Below are positions 7,211-13,417 of a DNA stretch of 15,664 bases, piece by piece; the first letter of the stretch is position 1, and every line of letters starts with the position of its first letter. Below the pieces are notes generated by a model, which had not been told where the DNA came from, did no database searches, and saw only the letters and a program-made list of their open reading frames with translations. The DNA comes from Prevotellaceae bacterium UBA1786 (GTDB lineage: Bacteria > Bacteroidota > Bacteroidia > Bacteroidales > Bacteroidaceae). Both the position numbers and the translations under genes were made by a program. The stretch is taken from the NCBI GenBank assembly GCA_002314525.1, contig DCGE01000110.1, positions 1 through 15,664 on the forward strand. The letters are read 5' to 3'.

Positions 7211-10200
7211 TTAACAGGCTCTATGACGAACGTGAAATCATAATCCTGATAAGGCATCTGATATTCCCTCCGAGGCCATGCACCCCAAGAGTTCACACAT
7301 CCAATACCCATCTCCTTCTGTGCTATGTGAACACAGCTGAACGGACGAGGAGTAAGGTCGCCTGAATGACGCTGAGCCTTCTCTGTCGATGGGTCAAGGT
7401 CATCGTATGTATATGGGATGGTCTGACACTCCATAGGAGCATTGCTGTAGAACTTGAGTCCACGACCTGCACTGTCTACAACCTTCCACCAACGTACATT
7501 GGTCTTGTTACCCGACTCCTGTGGACGTATATATCCATAATACTGATCGGCAACCTTCTGGCTATAGACATCGATATTGGCAAAACCTTGTCGGTCGATG
7601 TAGTTCTCCTGAGGTCCCTTGCCGTAGAACTCAATGCGGTCGTAGCGCTGAGGCATATCGAGTTTCATGCCGTAACGTAACATCTGAGGAATGTTGCGTG
7701 TATTCTCACCTGCAATGAGTTTTTGGTTGACTACGATAGTACCGGCAGGTGTGATGGTATATGTCAAAGTGAGCTTCGGCTGTGCAGGAGCAGGAGGGTT
7801 CTGGTTGTTCTGACCACCTCTGCGCTGACCCATCTGTGCACTGATATTGAAGGTGTATTCAGTCTTCACAACGACGTTGCCGTCCTTCTCCTCAGCATTG
7901 AAGTCTGTAAGACGGAAACTCGGATTCCTCCATGCGCGGAGGCTGCGCTGCATTCCGGCTCCGTGATCGTTGTCAGTCGGAGCACGCCAGAAGTCCGGAG
8001 TCAACTGGGTGTCGTCCTGAAGCATCGGTTTTCCGTTGACATCAAGATATGATATGAATCCGTTGCCACGATTGAAGGTCACTTCTACCTTACCTGCTGT
8101 TACCTTAGTGAATGCCGGACGAGAATCCAACTTGGCAGGAGCAAGTGAAGACTTGGCTGAAACTATTGAAGAGACTTCAGGGAACTTATATTCCTGAATC
8201 ACGAACTGCTGATGTGCAACCTGACGACCGTCTTCTACGTAAGATAGGTTGAGAACCACTTCCTTGTCTTTACAGTAATCTGCTACATATTTGCGCATGT
8301 GTGAAATTACATTCTCAATAGGTATGACAGCTGAAGTCTGAGGAGCCACCTTCATGTCGGAAACGTTCCATGCACCACTTGCAATCACCTTGCCTTCAAT
8401 CTTGAACTGCCATTCCAGGTCGCATGCGAGAGGTACGAAGAAGTTCTCGTTGAAGACAGAGAGTTTGTTGCCTTCAAGAGTACTCCATACATTCTGATAA
8501 TAATACTGAACCTCGTAGGCATGAGGGTTCAGACTGCGGTCCGGAGCTATTACACCGTTGCAGTTGAAGTTATTGTCGCTCGGACGGAAACGACCGAAAT
8601 CGCCACCGTATGCCCAAATCTGCTTACCGGTAACCTTGCTTGTGGAACGAAGTCCCTGATCGATGAAGTCCCAGATGTATCCACCCTGATAGTTAGGATA
8701 TTTGCGAACAAGATCCCAGTATTCCTTGAATCCACCCATACTGTTACCCATTGCGTGAGCATACTCACACTGGATGAGAGGACGTGTATTTTCCTTGTTC
8801 TGGCCATAACGCTCACAATCCTCGTAGCCATAGTACATCGGGCACATGATATCACTCTTACCGCTGTTGTCGCGTTCCCAGAGGGCACGTTCATACTGAC
8901 ATGGACGGCTCGGATCATACTGCTTCACCCAGTCGTAAGAGTCTGAGAAGTTCTTGCCGTATCCGGCCTCGTTACCGAGTGACCATACGATGATGGCAGA
9001 GTGGTTCTTGTATGTCTTCAGATGGTGATACTGACGTTGCAGGTGCATGAGGTGGAAGTCCTCCCTCTTAGCGAGCGTTCCGTTATCATAACCCATTCCG
9101 TGACTTTCGATATTGGATTCAGAAGTCATGTAGATTCCCATCTTGTCGCACAGACGATACCAACGAGGATCGTCAGGATAATGACAGGTACGCACTGCAT
9201 TGACATTGAGCAGTTTCATGACCTCGATATCCTTTATCATCTGTTCCTCACTGACTACATATCCATGATCCGGATCTAATTCATGGCGGTCAACACCTTT
9301 AATCAATATAGGCTGACCGTTGACGAGAAGCTGTGCATTCTTTATCTCCACCTTACGGAAACCGACCTTCTGAGGCACTGCCTGAAGCACGTTGCCCTTT
9401 CCGTCCTTTGCCACTGCATAGAGAGTATATAGATAAGGAGATTCAGCACTCCACCTATTGACGCCTGCCAACTTGAATGAACAAGTAACGGTTTTTCCCT
9501 TTGCCTGGACATTCTCATTATATACCTCCTTGCCCTCTGCATCAGTAAGTGAAAACTCCACCGATTTCACGCCTGTCTGTGTAAGACTGACATTCAGCAA
9601 ACCATCCTTATAGCCGTTCTCAAGGTCAGGAGTAATGAAAAGGTCCTGAATACGAGCCTTCGGTGTGGCATAGAGGTAGCATTCGCGTGCAATACCACAA
9701 AGGCGCCAGAAGTCCTGATCCTCAAGATAGCTGCCGTCACACCAACGGAACACCTGCATAGCTATGAGGTTATCCTTGCCTGGAACAAGATACTTTGTCA
9801 CGTCAAACTCAGCAGCGACCTTTGCATCCTCACTATAGCCCACATATTTGCCGTTGACATATACAGTCACGTTGCTTGTTGCCGAACCGATATGCATGAA
9901 CACATTGCTACCCTTCCAATCAGCAGGAATACGGAAGGTCTGACGGTATGAACCTACATGATTGCCCTTCGTACCTATGTGAGGGGGATTGGTATCCCAG
10001 TCATGGCGCCATGCCCAACTGGTGTTGACATATACAGCATTTCCGAAACCATTGAGTTCCCACATTCCCGGTACAGGCATCTTGTCCCATGACGAGTCAT
10101 TATATCCTACCTGATAGAAGTCAACAGGCCGTTCATCGGCATTCTCAACCCAACGGAACTTCCAGTCACATTCGAGTGACAGGTACCTTTCAGACTTAGT

Positions 10201-10371
10201 CTTGTCATCCTTTGATGCAAGAGCCTTGGTTTCATAGGCAAAGAAATCAGCATGGTCTTCCATGCGGTTGTCCTCATTGATCGATGGATCGTTCCAGTAA
10301 TTGTGCTGGGCGAATCCACTCATCGTCATCGTCAACGTCATCGTCAACGTCAATAATCTTAATCTTCTCAT
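7207..10371 (-). CDS. Secreted LacZ-type GH2 beta-galactosidase
   Basis: A 1054-aa five-domain beta-galactosidase of the E. coli LacZ type with an N-terminal Sec signal (MRRLRLLTLTMTLTMTMSGFAQ), so it acts outside the cytoplasm. Seen in order: jelly-roll domain to ~235 (PVPGMWELNGFGNAVYVN, RWCDGSYLEDQDFWRLCGI), Ig-like domain ~238-340, TIM barrel ~341-630 with NAVRTCHYP, the acid/base Glu468 in WSLGNEAGYG and nucleophile Glu536 in QCEYAHAMGNS, Ig-like domain ~635-735, and the Bgal_small_N-type domain ~750-1051 (TPDFWRAPTDND, YGKGPQENY). Every LacZ hallmark is present. Oddities are a tandem DNA repeat coding the signal core and a Gly/Gln/Asn/Pro-rich insert at ~847-865. It lies 38 nt after manA and overlaps the second GH2 gene by 4 nt. 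Hydrolysis of lactose or galactooligosaccharides is the likely role. Confidence 0.95.
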   Translation of the reverse strand: MRRLRLLTLTMTLTMTMSGFAQHNYWNDPSINEDNRMEDHADFFAYETKALASKDDKTKSERYLSLECDWKFRWVENADERPVDFYQVGYNDSSWDKMPVPGMWELNGFGNAVYVNTSWAWRHDWDTNPPHIGTKGNHVGSYRQTFRIPADWKGSNVFMHIGSATSNVTVYVNGKYVGYSEDAKVAAEFDVTKYLVPGKDNLIAMQVFRWCDGSYLEDQDFWRLCGIARECYLYATPKARIQDLFITPDLENGYKDGLLNVSLTQTGVKSVEFSLTDAEGKEVYNENVQAKGKTVTCSFKLAGVNRWSAESPYLYTLYAVAKDGKGNVLQAVPQKVGFRKVEIKNAQLLVNGQPILIKGVDRHELDPDHGYVVSEEQMIKDIEVMKLLNVNAVRTCHYPDDPRWYRLCDKMGIYMTSESNIESHGMGYDNGTLAKREDFHLMHLQRQYHHLKTYKNHSAIIVWSLGNEAGYGKNFSDSYDWVKQYDPSRPCQYERALWERDNSGKSDIMCPMYYGYEDCERYGQNKENTRPLIQCEYAHAMGNSMGGFKEYWDLVRKYPNYQGGYIWDFIDQGLRSTSKVTGKQIWAYGGDFGRFRPSDNNFNCNGVIAPDRSLNPHAYEVQYYYQNVWSTLEGNKLSVFNENFFVPLACDLEWQFKIEGKVIASGAWNVSDMKVAPQTSAVIPIENVISHMRKYVADYCKDKEVVLNLSYVEDGRQVAHQQFVIQEYKFPEVSSIVSAKSSLAPAKLDSRPAFTKVTAGKVEVTFNRGNGFISYLDVNGKPMLQDDTQLTPDFWRAPTDNDHGAGMQRSLRAWRNPSFRLTDFNAEEKDGNVVVKTEYTFNISAQMGQRRGGQNNQNPPAPAQPKLTLTYTITPAGTIVVNQKLIAGENTRNIPQMLRYGMKLDMPQRYDRIEFYGKGPQENYIDRQGFANIDVYSQKVADQYYGYIRPQESGNKTNVRWWKVVDSAGRGLKFYSNAPMECQTIPYTYDDLDPSTEKAQRHSGDLTPRPFSCVHIAQKEMGIGCVNSWGAWPRREYQMPYQDYDFTFVIEPVK
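10321..10350. repeat. 12-bp tandem repeat in the lacZ signal-peptide region
   Basis: On the plus strand the unit CATCGTCAACGT occurs twice in a row (10327-10338, 10339-10350), preceded by a half unit CATCGT (10321-10326). On the coding (minus) strand this gives the residues TLTMTLTMTM in the hydrophobic core of the signal peptide. The unit is four codons long, so gain or loss would stay in frame and lengthen or shorten the core. Confidence 0.85.
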
Positions 10372-10409
10372 TGTTGGCTAATACTTAATTGGTTATACTA
10401 TTATTAATT

Positions 10410-11363
10410 TCAGAAATTCTTGTTATCGATATATACCTCCAGCACTTCTGTCCTGCCTGATTCGCTTTCAGGAACAAGGTCAATGTCTGCACACTCCATC
10501 GGCACGATACAACTCTCGCCCTTACATATTGTCACATGGCCGTCATTTGCCTTGGAGAGGAGAGTCTGATGAGGACGTATTGTACAAGTACCCTTTAGAC
10601 AGATGTAAATCACAAAAGAATCATATTTCACCAGATTCCTATGATATGGACGGGTGATATCCAATGTCTTCACCGTGAAGTAAGGACAGTTTACTATTGT
10701 CACCGTGTCGTTCACCTTCGGCTGGTATTCGGTCTTGTAATTAGAATAAACCGTATAGTCTATTGCGTCCTTCGCGAGTTCGGTGTGGAGTTCACGAGGC
10801 TTGCCGTCAAGTCCCGGACGGTTATAGTCATATATACGGTAGGTGATGTCACTCGTCTGCTGGATTTCGGCAAGTCGGATTCCACCGCATATTGCATGAA
10901 CGCGACCTGCAGGGATGAAGAACACATCACCAGGCTTTACCTTGTGTTCCTGGAGAACCTCTGTGATGGTGCCGTCGGCAATGCGTTTCTCGTATTCGTA
11001 TTTCGAGATCGGTGACTTGAAGCCGGAGTAAAGTTTTGCACCTGGTTCCGAGTCCATCACAAACCACATTTCCGTCTTACCCATACAGCCATGACGTGCT
11101 CTGGCAAGTTCATCATTCGGATGAACCTGAATGCTCAAATCTTGATTGGCCTGAATGAACTTTATCAGCAACGGAAACTCCATGCCGAAACGTGACCAAT
11201 TCTTCATGCCTATAAAACGGCTGCCATATTGTTTCATCAAATAAGGTATCGTAGTCTTTCCGTCCGACAATACGGACTCAGAACCAGGAACGGCTGAAAC
11301 CACCCAGGTCTCACTGCCCCATACCTTTTCTTTTTCAATCGGATTAAACTTCAGTATATTCAT
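10410..11363 (-). CDS. manA: Class I mannose-6-phosphate isomerase
   Basis: A zinc-dependent cytoplasmic isomerase interconverting mannose 6-phosphate and fructose 6-phosphate, linking mannose use and GDP-mannose synthesis to glycolysis. I chose the ATG at 11363 (317 aa, MNILKFNPIEKEKVWG): the family begins near this point with the KEKVWG motif, and the upstream in-frame extension to 11402 adds 13 residues of no family character and runs through AT-rich promoter DNA. Zinc ligands can be placed as His81 (SIQVHPND), Glu98 (GKTEMW) and His156 (FIPAGRVHAICGG); the catalytic Arg is likely 176 (DITYRIYDYNR). It is the first gene of the minus-strand operon, 38 nt before lacZ with no promoter box in the gap. 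Being first, ahead of two galactosidases, it suggests joint expression for growth on mixed hexose glycans. Confidence 0.93.
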   Translation of the reverse strand: MNILKFNPIEKEKVWGSETWVVSAVPGSESVLSDGKTTIPYLMKQYGSRFIGMKNWSRFGMEFPLLIKFIQANQDLSIQVHPNDELARARHGCMGKTEMWFVMDSEPGAKLYSGFKSPISKYEYEKRIADGTITEVLQEHKVKPGDVFFIPAGRVHAICGGIRLAEIQQTSDITYRIYDYNRPGLDGKPRELHTELAKDAIDYTVYSNYKTEYQPKVNDTVTIVNCPYFTVKTLDITRPYHRNLVKYDSFVIYICLKGTCTIRPHQTLLSKANDGHVTICKGESCIVPMECADIDLVPESESGRTEVLEVYIDNKNF

Positions 11364-11369
11364 ATTCTG

Positions 11370-11377
11370 CAAATTTA
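11370..11377 (-). promoter_or_regulatory. Candidate -7 box for the manA-lacZ-GH2 operon
   Basis: On the minus strand this reads TAAATTTG, a match to the Bacteroidetes -7 consensus TAnnTTTG. A TTG at 11402-11400 lies 22 nt upstream, close to the usual 19-21 spacing of the -33 element. It ends only 6 nt before the chosen manA start, so the transcript would have almost no leader. If that is wrong, the real promoter is elsewhere. Confidence 0.4.
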
Positions 11378-11420
11378 TAAAAAAGTTATGTTTAATAAGC
11401 AATGTATGAAGTTTTTTTTT

Positions 11421-11428
11421 TATATTTG
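11421..11428 (+). promoter_or_regulatory. Candidate -7 box for the SIMPL operon
   Basis: TATATTTG matches TAnnTTTG and lies 31 nt before the chosen start at 11460, giving a plausible leader of about 25 nt. I see no clear TTTG -33 element 19-21 nt upstream. The spacer contains a T homopolymer (11412-11421) directly abutting the box. Confidence 0.5.
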
Positions 11429-11459
11429 CACGAAATATCTAATTATAAACAACAGAAAC

Positions 11460-12164
11460 ATGAAAGAACGCATTATTTCATCATCAATCATTGCCGTCGG
11501 CATTGTCATTCTCGGACTGTGCCTCAAAGGTGGTATCGACAACTTCGTCAACAAGGACCGTCAGGTCACTGTAAAGGGCCTTGCCGAAAAAGAAGTGGAG
11601 GCCGACAAAGTAACATGGAACATCTCTGCCGCCGAAGCTGGTGATGATCTGCCTGCCGTTTATCAGAAGGTACAGCAGATTGAGGAGAAGATCAAAGTCT
11701 TCCTGACTTCCAACGGCATCAAGACTGAAGATATCCACTCTTCCGCCCCAAGTGTCGTTGACCACAAGGCAGAACGTTACAGCGATGGCAACGAACCGTC
11801 CCGCTATCTTGTCGAACTTCACATGAGTGTCTCTTCCAAGGAGGTCAAGAAGGTACGTGACATCATCAACCGTCAGGGCGAACTTCTGAAGGAAGGTATA
11901 TCCTTAGGTCAGAACAACGACTATGACAATCCTATCAAATATGAATACGAAGGCTTCAACAACATAAAGCCGGAGATGATGAAGGAGGCTATTGCAAATG
12001 CACAGAACACTGCCGAACAGTTTGCTGAGAACAGTCAGAGCAGTCTCAACAAGATAGTCACTGCCGATCAGGGACAGTTCTCAATCGATACTCCCGATCC
12101 TGTAACACCATACAAAATGAAAGTGAGAGTAGTTACCACCATCACTTATTCCCTCAAAGACTGA
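11460..12164 (+). CDS. SIMPL (DUF541) domain membrane-anchored protein
   Basis: A 234-aa protein with one N-terminal membrane anchor (residues ~5-22, IISSSIIAVGIVILGLCL) and a periplasmic SIMPL domain (~35-232). The signature start of that domain is RQVTVKGLAEKEVEADKVTW (34-53), and it ends in the strand-like KMKVRVVTTITYSL. Cys21 is preceded by Leu, so it is not a lipobox and the protein is probably membrane-anchored. SIMPL proteins occur widely in bacteria as secreted or anchored proteins, mostly of unknown function, some tied to oxidative stress resistance. I chose the ATG at 11460 because the open frame upstream is AT-rich promoter DNA and this start gives a clean positively charged signal anchor (MKER). 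The next gene begins 6 nt after the stop, so the two are almost certainly cotranscribed. Confidence 0.88.
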   Translation: MKERIISSSIIAVGIVILGLCLKGGIDNFVNKDRQVTVKGLAEKEVEADKVTWNISAAEAGDDLPAVYQKVQQIEEKIKVFLTSNGIKTEDIHSSAPSVVDHKAERYSDGNEPSRYLVELHMSVSSKEVKKVRDIINRQGELLKEGISLGQNNDYDNPIKYEYEGFNNIKPEMMKEAIANAQNTAEQFAENSQSSLNKIVTADQGQFSIDTPDPVTPYKMKVRVVTTITYSLKD

Positions 12165-12170
12165 CACATC

Positions 12171-13340
12171 ATGAAAAAAGTATTTGTATCAGGTTGCTAC
12201 GACCTGCTTCACAGCGGACATGTAGAGTTCTTCCGTCAGGCTTCACAATACGGCGACCTCTATGTCGGCATAGGTTCCGACAAGACCATCATGAGCTATA
12301 AAGGCCACCGTACGCTCTACAACGAAAAGGAACGTCTCTTCATGGTTCAGAGCATTCGTTATGTCAAGGAGGCATTCATCAATCAGGGCGACGGAATCAT
12401 GGATTTCATTCCAACCGTTGACCTCATCAAACCCGATATCATCGTAGTGAACTCCGACGGCGACAAGTCCGAGAAGCGTCGTTTCTGTGAGCAGCGCGGA
12501 ATTGAATACATCGTTCTCGAACGCACTCCTGCCGAAGGACTCACGGCTCGCAGCAGTACCGACATCAAGTCTGCTACATGCCAGTTGCCTACACGTCTCG
12601 ACCTTGCGGGCACATGGATCGACCAACCTTACGTCAGCCAGTACCATCCCGGTTGGGCTCTGACCATCAGCATCGAACCTACTTTCGAGGTCAGGGAACG
12701 CTGCGGCCTATCCACTTCCACCCGCAACATGATAAAGAAGATATGGCCTATCCAACTCCCCACTATGGATCCTGAGATGCTGGCACGTCTGGTATTCTGT
12801 TTCGAGAACCACCCGGAGAAAGGCTCGGATCATATCAGCGGGGCTCAGGATGCAATCGGCATCTGTGTTCCGGGACTCTGCCGCCACTACTACGACAACC
12901 ACTTCTGGCCCGAACAGATTGAGACCTGCAACGACGAAAGCATACTCTCATGGCTCGAACAGCATCTCTGCTTGATCTATATGTTTCCTCGCCGTCCTGA
13001 TTGTTCGGTACTTACAGGCAAGGACATCTCTACTGACAAGGTGAAGGCACTCACCGCTGCAGCCGACAGGTGCTGGAAAGCAATAATGAACAAGGACCTC
13101 AATGCTTTTGCAGCCGCCTATCAGGATTCCTTCAATGCTCAGGTTGCTATGTTTCCAGCCATGGTTCAGGATCGTGTTCAGGAGTTTATCGACAGCTATT
13201 CGGTCATGGAAGGAGTCAAAGCCTGGAAGATGCCGGGAGCCGGCGGCGGAGGCTACCTCATCCTGGTTGTTGACGACAAGGATAAGTTCACACAGCAACA
13301 CCCCGAAGCCATACCTATCACCATCCGCCGGAAAAAATAA
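12171..13340 (+). CDS. Fused HxGH nucleotidyltransferase - compact GHMP kinase-like protein
   Basis: A 389-aa two-domain cytoplasmic protein. Residues 1-~134 form a cytidylyltransferase/adenylyltransferase-like Rossmann domain: VSGCYDLLHSGHVEFF (6-21, HxGH = HSGH 14-17), NEKERLFMV (51-59) and RSSTDIK (127-133, the equivalent of the ISSTxI motif). Residues ~138-389 resemble a GHMP sugar kinase: motif 1 LPTRLDLAGTWIDQP (139-153), possible motif 2 GLSTSTRN (179-186), SGAQDAIG (223-230) and motif 3 KMPGAGGGGYLIL (353-365). Such pairs phosphorylate a sugar and then transfer a nucleotide to the product, as HldE does for heptose (with a PfkB kinase) and Fkp for fucose (with another transferase fold). 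The substrate is unknown. The kinase part is short, ~250 aa versus ~300-350 usual, and motif 2 is atypical, so it may be a binding or regulatory domain instead. Confidence 0.8.
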   Translation: MKKVFVSGCYDLLHSGHVEFFRQASQYGDLYVGIGSDKTIMSYKGHRTLYNEKERLFMVQSIRYVKEAFINQGDGIMDFIPTVDLIKPDIIVVNSDGDKSEKRRFCEQRGIEYIVLERTPAEGLTARSSTDIKSATCQLPTRLDLAGTWIDQPYVSQYHPGWALTISIEPTFEVRERCGLSTSTRNMIKKIWPIQLPTMDPEMLARLVFCFENHPEKGSDHISGAQDAIGICVPGLCRHYYDNHFWPEQIETCNDESILSWLEQHLCLIYMFPRRPDCSVLTGKDISTDKVKALTAAADRCWKAIMNKDLNAFAAAYQDSFNAQVAMFPAMVQDRVQEFIDSYSVMEGVKAWKMPGAGGGGYLILVVDDKDKFTQQHPEAIPITIRRKK

Positions 13341-13344
13341 CCGA

Positions 13345-13400
13345 AATATCCAGAATATCCAGATTAGCTAGAACAACTAGAATAGCTAGAACAACTATAA
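13345..13400. repeat. Degenerate 9-bp tandem repeat, with an 18-bp higher-order repeat
   Basis: Six consecutive 9-mers cover 13345-13398: AATATCCAG, AATATCCAG, ATTAGCTAG, AACAACTAG, AATAGCTAG, AACAACTAT. The first two are identical. TAGCTAGAACAACTAGAA (13365-13382) is repeated with one mismatch at 13383-13400. The array starts 5 nt after the stop of the fusion gene and ends 17 nt before the M3 peptidase start, so it fills most of the 77-bp spacer. I found no -7 box or terminator in this spacer. Confidence 0.85.
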
Positions 13401-13417
13401 CAAAAAAACAATACCCA

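Noticed and set aside
8521..8946. Plus-strand ORF of 141 codons inside lacZ
   Set aside because: It lies fully opposite a well-supported LacZ frame and the product has no domain or composition resembling a real protein; a shadow frame.
11364..11402. N-terminal extension of manA to an ATG at 11402 (330 aa)
   Set aside because: The extra 13 residues show no family similarity and run through AT-rich promoter-like DNA containing a TAAATTTG box. The ATG at 11363 gives a family-typical start.
11388..11459. N-terminal extension of the SIMPL protein to an ATG at 11388
   Set aside because: The extension crosses a T10 tract and a TATATTTG -7 box and would bury the signal anchor. The ATG at 11460 gives a normal positively charged anchor start.
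13345..13400. CRISPR array
   Set aside because: Units are 9 bp with no spacers between them; this is a simple tandem repeat.
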